Shown piece by piece: positions 36,320 through 43,872 of a stretch of 64,000 nucleotides of DNA (position 1 is the stretch's first letter; each line of letters begins with the position of its first letter). A program made the translations under genes and the position numbers. Below the pieces are notes generated by a model. It was given only the letters and a program-made list of their open reading frames with translations. It was not told the origin of the DNA and searched no databases. The DNA comes from Streptomyces sp. P9-A4 (GTDB lineage Bacteria; Actinomycetota; Actinomycetes; Streptomycetales; Streptomycetaceae). The stretch is taken from assembly GCF_036634195.1 (NCBI RefSeq), contig NZ_JAZIFY010000001.1, positions 2,490,501 through 2,554,500 on the forward strand. Direction: 5' to 3'.

Positions 36320-36373
36320 AAACACGAGTGATCACTCGCGTTTCCCAAGAATGCGAGCGACCTCTCGTGTTTG
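36320..36373. promoter_or_regulatory. Double TetR operator between MMPL exporter and tetR
   Basis: The first site centres on the perfect palindrome CGAGTGATCACTCG (36325-36338), flanked by AAAC and GTTT. The second has the same CGAG-N6-CTCG spacing (36354-36367) and an imperfect outer part. The sites are 29 bp apart, on nearly the same helix face, just upstream of tetR. Confidence 0.8.
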
Positions 36374-36404
36374 TCAATCGCGTTGAGGAGAGCTGGGGAC
36401 AACC

Positions 36405-37097
36405 GTGTCCGAAGAACCGAAGCCGCGCCGCCACCAGGCGCGCGGCGAGCGCCGCATCGCGCAGCTGCTCCAGGCCGCCGCGAACGTCTTCTGCGCGAAC
36501 GGCTACACGGCTGCCAGCACCAACGCGATCGCCCGGGAGGCCCATGTCTCGCCCGGCACGCTCTACCAGTACTTCCCGAACAAGGAAGCCATAGCGATCG
36601 AGCTCGGCGAGCGCCTGATGCACGAGATGCGCGAGGCCCACGGCCAGGCGTTCGTCCCGGAGAACCTCGCACTGCCGCTGCCCGAACTGCTCGACGCGGT
36701 CGTCGACCCGATGATCGAGTTCAACTGCGCGAACCCCGCCTTCCTCGCCCTGATGCACGGCTCCGAGGTGCCCGGCCGGATCGCCGAGGAGCACGACGCC
36801 CTGCACGCCTCGCTCCTCGCGCGCGTGCAGGAGGTGATCGCCCACTACGCCCCGGAGACGCCCGCCCCGGACCGCGCACGCGTGGCCGCGATGACCTTCT
36901 CGGCCTTCAAGGGCGGCCTGGGGCTCGTACTGGCCGCGCCCGAGGGTCCCGAGCGGGACGCGACCATCAACGAGTTGAAGACCCTCCTCCTGCGCTACCT
37001 CAGCCCACTGACCGGCGAGCCGCTCACGGACCCCAGAGCCACCACGGACCCCAGGCTCACCACAGCCCCCCCGATCACCACGTTTCCGAACCGCTGA
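36405..37097 (+). CDS. TetR/AcrR-family repressor of the MMPL exporter
   Basis: This regulator has 230 residues. Its N-terminal HTH reads RIAQLLQAAANVFCANGYTA, then STNAIAREAHVSPGTLYQYF and PNKEAIAIEL, a standard TetR DNA-binding domain. The ligand domain is helical. The C-terminal 30 residues contain a duplicated DPRATT/DPRLTT and look disordered. GTG 36405 follows GGGGAC. Its last 23 bases overlap the convergent antiporter gene. Two palindromes in the promoter it shares with the MMPL gene are its likely targets. Confidence 0.92.
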   Translation: MSEEPKPRRHQARGERRIAQLLQAAANVFCANGYTAASTNAIAREAHVSPGTLYQYFPNKEAIAIELGERLMHEMREAHGQAFVPENLALPLPELLDAVVDPMIEFNCANPAFLALMHGSEVPGRIAEEHDALHASLLARVQEVIAHYAPETPAPDRARVAAMTFSAFKGGLGLVLAAPEGPERDATINELKTLLLRYLSPLTGEPLTDPRATTDPRLTTAPPITTFPNR

Positions 37098-38295
37098 CCC
37101 GCTCCGCGAGAAGCGCGTCCCCGCCCTCCCCCTTCCCCGCCCGCACCTTCAGCGCGAGCAGCGGGAAGACGAGGACCGAGACCATGCCGGCCCCGACGAG
37201 CGCCGCCGCCTCGCCCGCCGTCATCGCCTTGTCGTCCACGCCGATCGTGGTGATGGCGACGACGAGCGGCAGCGCGGTGGAGCCGTACAGGACGAGCCCG
37301 CCCCGGTCCTTCCGGTCGAGGTCGCGCGGGGCGAGGAACCAGATCGGGCCGCCGCGCACCACCAGGAAGAGCAGCAGGAAGACCGGCAGCAGGAGCAGGG
37401 TCCGGCCGCCGTCGAGGAGCGAGTCGAGGTCGAACTCGATGCCGGTGACGACGAAGAAGACCGGCACCAGGAAACCGAAGCCGACGGCCTCGACCTTCTC
37501 CAGGATCTGCGGGCCGGACTCGGGCGCCGCCCCGGTCAGGACGAGCCGGGTGATGAGTCCGGCCGCGAAGGCGCCGAGCAGGACGTCCAGCCCGAGGGCC
37601 TCCGACGCGCCCAGCATCACGGCGAGCAGCAGGAAGACGAACCGGACCGCGAACTGGGCGCTGCTGTGCAGCGTCTTGGCGATGATCTTCGAGAACCACG
37701 GCGGGCGCGGCCGGAGCGCCCAGAACACGGCCCCGGCGGTGAGCGCGGCGAAGACGGCGAGGAGCGCCGTCGACTCGCCCGCGCCGCGCCCGCTGAGCAG
37801 CAGCGTCATCGCGATGATCGGGCCGAACTCGCCGACGGCGCCGAAGGCCATGACGACCGAGCCGAACCGCCCGCGGAGGTCGCCCGCGTCCCTGAGCACG
37901 GGCAGGACGGTGCCGAGCGCGGTGCTGGTGAGCGCGACCCCGATGAAGACGCCCTTGGTGTAGCCGCCGCCGAGCAGGACGCCGGCGCCGAGCCCGACCG
38001 CGAGGGCGATCGCCCAGGCCCAGACGGAGCGCCGGAGGGTGTCGCCGCGCACCTTGCCGAACTCGATCTCGTACCCCGCGAGGAAGATCAGCATGGTGAG
38101 GCCGAGCTGCGAGAGTCCGTCGATCAGCTCGCTCGGGCGGGCCCAGTCGAGGACGTCGGGGCCGATGAGGATGCCGAGCAGGATCTCGAAGATGACGAGG
38201 GGTACGGGGACCTTGCGGCCGACTCCGTAGGCGAGCAGCGGCGCCAGGACGGCGATCGCCATGATCAGGATGAGCGTGGTCCCCGAATGCGACAT
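37075..38295 (-). CDS. Cation:proton antiporter (CPA2, Kef/NapA type)
   Basis: A 406-residue protein with about 12 membrane helices. Family signatures include FEILLGILIGPDVLDW, FLAGYEIEFGKVRGD, and FFVVTGIEFDLDSLL; the acidic residues in helix ends fit Na+/H+ or K+/H+ exchange. There is no attached TrkA-N or TrkA-C domain. A TATGAT box lies so close to the ATG at 38295 that the transcript may be nearly leaderless. No ribosome site was seen. Confidence 0.87.
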   Translation of the reverse strand: MSHSGTTLILIMAIAVLAPLLAYGVGRKVPVPLVIFEILLGILIGPDVLDWARPSELIDGLSQLGLTMLIFLAGYEIEFGKVRGDTLRRSVWAWAIALAVGLGAGVLLGGGYTKGVFIGVALTSTALGTVLPVLRDAGDLRGRFGSVVMAFGAVGEFGPIIAMTLLLSGRGAGESTALLAVFAALTAGAVFWALRPRPPWFSKIIAKTLHSSAQFAVRFVFLLLAVMLGASEALGLDVLLGAFAAGLITRLVLTGAAPESGPQILEKVEAVGFGFLVPVFFVVTGIEFDLDSLLDGGRTLLLLPVFLLLFLVVRGGPIWFLAPRDLDRKDRGGLVLYGSTALPLVVAITTIGVDDKAMTAGEAAALVGAGMVSVLVFPLLALKVRAGKGEGGDALLAERVSGSETW

Positions 38296-38359
38296 ATGGG
38301 GTATTTATCATAAGCTCCGGTCAGATCACCTGGCGACGGAGGGACTTGGAGGTCTTCCC

Positions 38360-39301
38360 GTGCACGAGTACCCGCCCATCACACAGACACCGCCACCCCC
38401 GGCGGCCCCGCCGGCCCCCATGCCGCGCCCCGGCCTGTGGAAGCGCTGCCTCTGGGGCGGCCTGGCGCTCTGGGTGCTGACCGCGGTCGTCACGTACACC
38501 ACCGAGAACACCACCCTCCTCCCCACCCTCATCCTGCTCGGCAGCTTCCTCGTCCCGGCGGTCTTCGTGCTCTGGGCCTACGAGCGACACGGCCGGGACC
38601 TCGGGGTGCCGGTGATCCTCGGCTGCTTCGTCACCGGCGGGGTCCTCGGCGTGCTCGGCGCCTCGGTCATGGAGTACTACCTGCTCCACCCCTCCCTGTG
38701 GATGTTCCTCGGGGTGGGCCTGATCGAGGAGGCGGTGAAGCTGGCGGCGCTGATGTTCGTCGTCCGCCGCCACACCCGGCTGCGGGGCGTCCGGGCCGGG
38801 ATCGTGCTCGGCGGCTCCGTCGGCTTCGGCTTCGCGGCCTTCGAGAGCGCCGGATACGCCTTCAACGCCGCCGTCACCATGGACGGCATCGACCTGCGCT
38901 CCCTCCTGGAGACCGAGATCCTGCGCGGCCTGCTCGCCCCCTTCGGGCACGGCCTGTGGACTGCCGTCGCGGGCGGGGTACTGCTCGCCTTCCGCCGCCC
39001 CGACGGCCGCTTCCGCTTCACCGGGCCGGTCATCGGCACCTACCTCGGCGTCGCGGTGCTGCACGCGCTCTGGGACTCGATGCACGGCATCGCGCTCTGG
39101 CTGGTCCTCCAGGTGACCACCACCAGCCTGGACCGCTCGCTCTTCGCCCAGGGGTACCTTCCGCAGCCGACCGACCAGCAGCAGCACCTCTTCACCCTGT
39201 TCTCGGTGGGCGGACTCGTGCTCGTGACCCTGGCCGGTCTCCTCTGGCTGAGATCACTGGCGCGCCACGACCGCGCCCCGACTGGAATTCATACCCCCTA
39301 G
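38360..39301 (+). CDS. PrsW-family intramembrane metalloprotease
   Basis: The 313-residue protein has a Pro-rich N-terminus and 8-9 helices. The conserved PrsW motifs are present: EEAVK (about residues 123-127), FESAGYAF (Glu about 162), FGHGLW and HALWD, supplying Glu and His metal ligands. PrsW cleaves anti-sigma factors in Bacillus; the Streptomyces substrates are not known. GTG 38360 lies after GGAGG. The stop codon TAG falls inside the CsoR-type palindrome that controls copZ. Confidence 0.9.
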   Translation: MHEYPPITQTPPPPAAPPAPMPRPGLWKRCLWGGLALWVLTAVVTYTTENTTLLPTLILLGSFLVPAVFVLWAYERHGRDLGVPVILGCFVTGGVLGVLGASVMEYYLLHPSLWMFLGVGLIEEAVKLAALMFVVRRHTRLRGVRAGIVLGGSVGFGFAAFESAGYAFNAAVTMDGIDLRSLLETEILRGLLAPFGHGLWTAVAGGVLLAFRRPDGRFRFTGPVIGTYLGVAVLHALWDSMHGIALWLVLQVTTTSLDRSLFAQGYLPQPTDQQQHLFTLFSVGGLVLVTLAGLLWLRSLARHDRAPTGIHTP

Positions 39302-39310
39302 GGGTATAAT
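39291..39310 (+). promoter_or_regulatory. CsoR-type copper operator overlapping a TATAAT box
   Basis: ATACCCCCTAGGGGTAT (39291-39307) matches the TACCCC/GGGGTA consensus known for the copper repressor CsoR. The last bases merge into a TATAAT -10 element (39305-39310), about 40 bp upstream of copZ. Bound CsoR would block RNA polymerase; Cu(I) would release it. Confidence 0.88.
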
Positions 39311-39348
39311 CTGGTGGTGTACGGCACTGAACCCACGAGGAGAACGCC

Positions 39349-39573
39349 ATGACCGCAGAGACGAAGACCGAACTCACCACCGTCTACCAGGTCAAGGGCA
39401 TGACCTGCGGCCACTGCGAGGGCGCCGTCTCCAGCGAGATCTCCGAGCTCCCCGGCGTCTCCTCCGTGACGGCCGTCTCCGCGACCGGACAGGTGACCGT
39501 CGTCTCCGCCGCCCCGCTCGACGAGGAGGCCGTCCGCGCCGCCGTCGACGAGGCCGGCTACGAGCTGGTCTGA
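39349..39573 (+). CDS. copZ: Copper chaperone CopZ (HMA domain)
   Basis: The 74-residue HMA protein has the metal-binding motif GMTCGHC (about residues 17-23) in a ferredoxin-like fold with a duplicated Val-rich strand pattern. CopZ carries Cu(I) to CopA. The ATG follows AGGAG. It is first in the copZ-copA unit, under the CsoR-type operator, and separated from copA by 73 bp with a hairpin. Confidence 0.93.
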   Translation: MTAETKTELTTVYQVKGMTCGHCEGAVSSEISELPGVSSVTAVSATGQVTVVSAAPLDEEAVRAAVDEAGYELV

Positions 39574-39594
39574 CCGCTCCCCCGCCACCACCCC

Positions 39595-39628
39595 GCAGGG
39601 TCGTACCGTTTACCTGGTACGGCCCTGC
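39595..39628 (+). terminator. Intra-operon hairpin between copZ and copA
   Basis: GCAGGGTCGTACC pairs with GGTACGGCCCTGC through 13 bp (one G-U wobble) around an 8-base loop, followed by a weak T-rich stretch. It may partly terminate the transcript, giving more CopZ than CopA, or protect the 3' end of copZ mRNA. Confidence 0.7.
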
Positions 39629-39646
39629 TCCCGTTTGGAACCGCTC

Positions 39647-41848
39647 ATGACGTCCACGATCACCGAGCTCACGATCGGTGGCATGACCTGCGCCTCCTGC
39701 GCCGCCCGTGTCGAGAAGAAGCTCAACCGGATGGACGGGGTGACCGCGACGGTCAACTACGCCACCGAGAAGGCGCGCATCGAGCACCCTCCGGAGGTCG
39801 ACGTCGACGCGCTGATCGCCACCGTCGTCAGGACCGGCTACACCGCCGAGGAACCCCCGCCGCCGGAGCCCGGACCGACGACCGCCCCGGAGACCCACGA
39901 GGACCCCGAGCTCGCCTCCCTCCGGCAGCGGCTCACCGTCTCCGCGCTCCTCGCCGCGCCCGTCGTCCTGCTCTCCATGGTCCCGGCCCTCCAGTTCGAC
40001 AACTGGCAGTGGCTCTCGCTGACCCTCGCCGCCCCCGTCGTCGTCTGGGGCGGACTGCCCTTCCACCGGGCCGCCTGGACCAACCTCCGGCACGGCGCCG
40101 CCACCATGGACACCCTCGTCTCCGTCGGCACCCTCGCCGCCTTCGGCTGGTCGCTCTGGGCCCTCTTCCTCGGCGACGCGGGCATGCCCGGCATGCGGCA
40201 CGGCTTCGACCTGACCGTGGACCGCTCCGCGGCCTCCTCCGCGATCTATCTGGAGGTCGCCGCCGGAGTCGTCACCTTCATCCTGCTCGGCCGCTATCTG
40301 GAGGCCCGCGCCAAGCGGAAGGCGGGCGCGGCGCTCCGCGCCCTGATGGACCTGGGCGCCAAGGACGTGGCCGTCCTGCGCGGCGGGACCGAGGTCCGCG
40401 TCCCGGTCGCCGCACTGCGGGCCGGCGACCAATTCCTCGTACGCCCCGGGGAGAAGATCGCCACCGACGGCACCGTCACCGAGGGCGCCTCCGCCGTCGA
40501 CGCCTCCCTCCTCACCGGCGAGTCCCTGCCCCTCGACGTCACCGAGGGCAGCGCCGTCACCGGCGGCTGCGTCAACGTCTCCGGCCGGCTCGTCGTCCGG
40601 GCCACCCGGGTCGGCGCCGACACCCGGCTCGCCCGGATGGCGAAGCTCGTCGAGGACGCCCAGAACGGCAAGGCCGAGGTGCAGCGGCTCGCCGACCGGA
40701 TCTCCGCCGTCTTCGTCCCCGTGGTGCTGCTCATCGCGCTCGGCACCCTGGTCACCTGGCTCCTCGTGACCGACGACGCCACGGCCTCCTTCACCGCCGC
40801 CGTCGCCGTCCTGATCATCGCCTGCCCCTGCGCCCTGGGCCTCGCGACGCCCACCGCCCTCATGGTCGGCACCGGCCGCGGCGCCCAGCTCGGCATCCTC
40901 ATCAAGGGCCCCGAGGTCCTGGAGTCCACCCGCCGGGTCGACACCGTCGTCCTCGACAAGACCGGCACCGTCACCACCGGCCGGATGTCCCTGCGGAAGG
41001 TGTACGTGTACGAGGGCGCGGGCGCCGACGAGGACACGCTGCTCCGGCTCGCCGGGGCCCTGGAGCACTCCTCCGAGCACCCGGTGGCCCGCGCGGTCGC
41101 CGCCGCGGCCACCGAGCGGTGCGGGGAGCTGCCCGTACCGAAGACCTTCGAGAACGTCCCCGGGCTCGGCGTACGCGGCTCCGTCGACGGCCACCTGGTC
41201 CTCGTCGGGCGCACCGCCCTGCTCGCCGCCGAGGAGATCGAGGTCCCGGCGGGGGCGGAGCCCGGCGCCGTCCACGTCGCCTGGGACGGAGTCGCCCGGG
41301 GCGCCCTGACCGTCGCCGACACCGTCAAGGACACCAGCGCCGAGGCCGTCGCCCGGCTGCGCGGGCTCGGGCTGCGCCCGGTGCTGCTCACCGGGGACCA
41401 CCGGGCGGTGGCGGAGGCGGTGGCCGCCGAGGTCGGCATCGACGAGGTGATCGCGGAGGTACTGCCCGAGGAGAAGGCCGAGGTGGTCCGCCGGCTCCAG
41501 GCGGAGGGCCGTACGGTCGCGATGGTCGGCGACGGGGTCAACGACGCGGCGGCGCTCGCCACGGCGGATCTGGGGCTGGCGATGGGGACGGGCACGGACG
41601 CGGCGATCGAGGCGAGCGACCTGACGCTGGTACGGGGTGACCTGCGGGTCGCGGCGGACGCGATCCGGCTCTCCCGGCGGACCCTGGCGACGATCAAGGG
41701 CAACCTCGGCTGGGCCTTCGGCTACAACCTGGCGGCGCTGCCGCTCGCGGCGGCCGGACTGCTCAATCCGATGATCGCGGGCCTCGCGATGGCCCTTTCG
41801 TCCGTGTTCGTCGTCTCCAACAGCCTGCGGCTGCGGCGGTTCTCGTGA
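39647..41848 (+). CDS. copA: Copper-exporting P1B-type ATPase CopA
   Basis: This 733-residue pump exports Cu(I). It begins with one HMA domain (GMTCASCAARVEKKLNRMDG), then eight helices. Landmarks are LLTGESLPL (actuator), CPCALGLATP (about residue 393, Cu(I) transport site), DKTGTVTTG (phospho-Asp about 437), EHSSEHPVARA (HP motif) and GDGVNDAAALATADLGLAMG. ATG 39647 was chosen; a TTG four codons earlier is possible. It follows copZ. Confidence 0.96.
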   Translation: MTSTITELTIGGMTCASCAARVEKKLNRMDGVTATVNYATEKARIEHPPEVDVDALIATVVRTGYTAEEPPPPEPGPTTAPETHEDPELASLRQRLTVSALLAAPVVLLSMVPALQFDNWQWLSLTLAAPVVVWGGLPFHRAAWTNLRHGAATMDTLVSVGTLAAFGWSLWALFLGDAGMPGMRHGFDLTVDRSAASSAIYLEVAAGVVTFILLGRYLEARAKRKAGAALRALMDLGAKDVAVLRGGTEVRVPVAALRAGDQFLVRPGEKIATDGTVTEGASAVDASLLTGESLPLDVTEGSAVTGGCVNVSGRLVVRATRVGADTRLARMAKLVEDAQNGKAEVQRLADRISAVFVPVVLLIALGTLVTWLLVTDDATASFTAAVAVLIIACPCALGLATPTALMVGTGRGAQLGILIKGPEVLESTRRVDTVVLDKTGTVTTGRMSLRKVYVYEGAGADEDTLLRLAGALEHSSEHPVARAVAAAATERCGELPVPKTFENVPGLGVRGSVDGHLVLVGRTALLAAEEIEVPAGAEPGAVHVAWDGVARGALTVADTVKDTSAEAVARLRGLGLRPVLLTGDHRAVAEAVAAEVGIDEVIAEVLPEEKAEVVRRLQAEGRTVAMVGDGVNDAAALATADLGLAMGTGTDAAIEASDLTLVRGDLRVAADAIRLSRRTLATIKGNLGWAFGYNLAALPLAAAGLLNPMIAGLAMALSSVFVVSNSLRLRRFS

Positions 41849-41952
41849 ATTCACCTACGCTTGACGCACAGGACCTTCACAAAGAGATCTAGATCACAGA
41901 TATTGGGGGGTAACCATCTGGGCTGTTCGCGAGTCTAAGTGGGCGATGCCGA

Positions 41953-41993
41953 GAACGTCTTGGGGGACGTTCATGGGATGTCTTGGGGGATGT
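41953..41993. repeat. Two GTCTTGGGGGA(C/T)GT motifs, 23 bp apart
   Basis: Copy one (41957-41970) lies inside a perfect inverted repeat GAACGTC-TTGGGG-GACGTTC (41953-41972). Copy two (41980-41993) has T in place of C. The 23-bp spacing is about two DNA turns, so the pair could bind a protein on one face. Confidence 0.6.
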
Positions 41994-42154
41994 CCCATTG
42001 GCAAGCGTTGGCCGGGGCACGTGCACCGGGGAGCTTTGAGCGGCCCTCCCGTACGTACCCCGGCAGACCGCGCAGCGCCCGACCCGCGTAGCTTCTGCTG
42101 ACACCCGCAGACGCCCGGCCCGGATCCCGTGGGGGGAATCCGCACCGGGACATG

Positions 42155-42214
42155 GGAAGCGCCCCGACCGTGGACCCGTGGGGGGATCTACGGCGGGGCG
42201 CTTCCTCTTTTTTT
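42155..42214 (+). terminator. Intrinsic terminator with U7 tract
   Basis: GGAAGCGCCCCG (42155-42166) and CGGGGCGCTTCC (42194-42205) form a 12-bp stem, followed within two bases by seven T (42208-42214). This is a textbook Rho-independent terminator on the plus strand, rare in such G+C-rich DNA. It would stop transcripts coming from copA or from any gene in the gap. Confidence 0.85.
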
Positions 42215-42282
42215 CGAGGCTCGGCTCGCCTCCGGGGCGCTCCTCTTTTTTTCGAGGCTCGGTTCGCCTCCGGGGCGCTTCA
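42195..42282. repeat. Tandem 38-39-bp repeats, each with a T7 tract and hairpin
   Basis: Copies at 42195-42233 and 42234-42271 differ by one base change and one indel; a third begins GGGGCGCTTCA at 42272. Each unit holds CTTTTTTTC, then GAGGC-N7-GCCTC. The duplication therefore doubles the terminator's tract. Confidence 0.85.
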
Positions 42283-42284
42283 GC

Positions 42285-42390
42285 CGGTGTCGAGACGGCG
42301 ATCGTGCTCGACCCTCCTTCGTCGGGCCTCCGCGCGATCACCGTCTCGACACCGACGCGCCCCTTCGGCTCACTCGCCGGGGCGCTGTCC
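42285..42390 (-). terminator. Large inverted repeats downstream of citrate synthase
   Basis: A 20-bp arm at 42285-42304 (CGGTGTCGAGACGGCGATCG) pairs with 42335-42354 at 19 of 20 positions. Closer to the citrate synthase stop, GCGCCCC and GGGGCGC form a second stem (about 42357-42390). Both are positioned to end transcription of the minus-strand gene. Confidence 0.75.
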
Positions 42391-42403
42391 AGCCCTTGAG
42401 GTC

Positions 42404-43693
42404 CTAGCGGGCCTCGACCGGGACGAAGTCGCGGAGGACCTCGCCCGTGTAGATCTGGCGCGGGCGGCCGATGCGGGAGCCGGGCTCCTTGATCATCTCG
42501 TGCCACTGGGCGATCCAGCCGGGGAGGCGGCCGAGCGCGAAGAGCACGGTGAACATCTCGGTCGGGAAGCCCATCGCGCGGTAGATGAGGCCCGTGTAGA
42601 AGTCCACGTTGGGGTAGAGGTTGCGCGAGACGAAGTACTCGTCGGAGAGCGCGTGCTCCTCCAGCTTGAGCGCGATGTCCAGCAGCGCGTCGTCCTTGCC
42701 GAGCGCCGAGAGGACATCGTGCGCCGCCGCCTTGATGATCTTGGCGCGCGGGTCGAAGGACTTGTACACCCGGTGGCCGAAGCCCATCAGGCGGACGCCG
42801 TCCTCCTTGTTCTTCACCTTGCGGATGAAGGAGTCGACATCGCCGCCGTTGGCCTGGATGCCTTCCAGCATCTCCAGGACCGACTGGTTGGCGCCACCGT
42901 GCAGGGGACCCCACAGGGCCGAGATGCCGGCGGAGATCGAGGCGAACATGTTCGCCTGCGAGGAGCCGACCAGACGCACGGTGGAGGTCGAACAGTTCTG
43001 CTCGTGGTCCGCGTGCAGGATCAGCAGCTTGTCCAGCGCGGAGACGACGACCGGGTCGAGGTCGTACTCCTGCGCGGGGACCGAGAACGTCATGCGCAGG
43101 AAGTTCTCGACGTAGCCGAGGTCGTTGCGCGGGTAGACGAACGGGTGACCGATCGACTTCTTGTACGCGTACGCCGCGATCGTCGGCAGCTTCGCGAGCA
43201 GCCGGATCGTGGAGAGGTGGCGCTGCTCCTCGTCGAACGGGTTGTGGCTGTCCTGGTAGAACGTGGACAGCGCGGAGACCACCGAGGACAGCATCGCCAT
43301 CGGGTGGGCGTCCCGCGGGAAGCCGCGGAAGAAGTTCTTGACGTCCTCGTGGACCAGCGTGTGCTGCGTGATCTCGTTCTTGAAGGTCGACAGCTCGTCG
43401 ACCTTGGGAAGCTCGCCGTTGATCAGCAGGTACGCCACCTCAAGGAAGGTGGAGCGCTCGGCCAGCTGCTCGATGGGGTAGCCGCGGTACCGCAGAATCC
43501 CCTGCTCACCATCGAGGTAGGTGATCGCGGATTTATAGGCGGCGGTGTTGCCGTATCCGCTGTCCAGGGTGACCAGACCGGTCTGGGCTCGGAGTTTCCC
43601 GATGTCGAAGCCCTTGTCGCCGACGGTGCTCTCGACCACCGGGTAGGTGTATTCACCGTCCGCGTACCGCAGTACTACAGAGTTGTCGCTCAC
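42404..43693 (-). CDS. Citrate synthase
   Basis: The 429-residue enzyme condenses acetyl-CoA and oxaloacetate. Catalytic-region motifs are present: LHADHEQNCSTSTVRLVGSS, WGPLHGGANQSVLEML, and GFGHRVYKSFDPRAKIIK, with PNVDFYTGLIYRAMGFP. Length and the N-terminal YADGEYTYPVVE domain match type I hexameric bacterial citrate synthases. GTG 43693 follows GAGGGATGAC; the frame stays open to 43750 without a better start. Confidence 0.96.
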   Translation of the reverse strand: MSDNSVVLRYADGEYTYPVVESTVGDKGFDIGKLRAQTGLVTLDSGYGNTAAYKSAITYLDGEQGILRYRGYPIEQLAERSTFLEVAYLLINGELPKVDELSTFKNEITQHTLVHEDVKNFFRGFPRDAHPMAMLSSVVSALSTFYQDSHNPFDEEQRHLSTIRLLAKLPTIAAYAYKKSIGHPFVYPRNDLGYVENFLRMTFSVPAQEYDLDPVVVSALDKLLILHADHEQNCSTSTVRLVGSSQANMFASISAGISALWGPLHGGANQSVLEMLEGIQANGGDVDSFIRKVKNKEDGVRLMGFGHRVYKSFDPRAKIIKAAAHDVLSALGKDDALLDIALKLEEHALSDEYFVSRNLYPNVDFYTGLIYRAMGFPTEMFTVLFALGRLPGWIAQWHEMIKEPGSRIGRPRQIYTGEVLRDFVPVEAR

Positions 43694-43872
43694 GTCATCC
43701 CTCACCGACGTAGTGCCTCTTCTTCGAGGTGCCCTGACTGTCTCTACCATCCCCCATTTGGCTCAGGAGAGTGCACTCGGGGTCGCTCATTGGCCCAATC
43801 GGCGGCACTCAGTGCCGCCAACCTACACATCCTGCCCCCTTCGCCCCGGTTCCGGTAGCCCTCCGTGATCTT

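Larger units (their letters stand above)
41849..42403. other. Repeat- and hairpin-dense intergenic region between copA and citrate synthase
   Basis: This 555-bp region between convergent genes contains several structures, listed separately: GTCTTGGGGGA repeats, a U-tract terminator, tandem 39-bp repeats and two large inverted repeats. One small plus-strand frame (41973-42101, 42 codons, MGCLGGCPIGKRWPG) has GGGGGA before its ATG, but its composition is not persuasive. A minus-strand frame starting at 41974 is no better. No gene is claimed. Confidence 0.6.

Noticed and set aside
41973..42101. 42-codon frame MGCLGGCPIGKRWPG between copA and citrate synthase
   Set aside because: GGGGGA lies before the ATG, but the codons lie in a repeat region and the composition is not protein-like enough to call.
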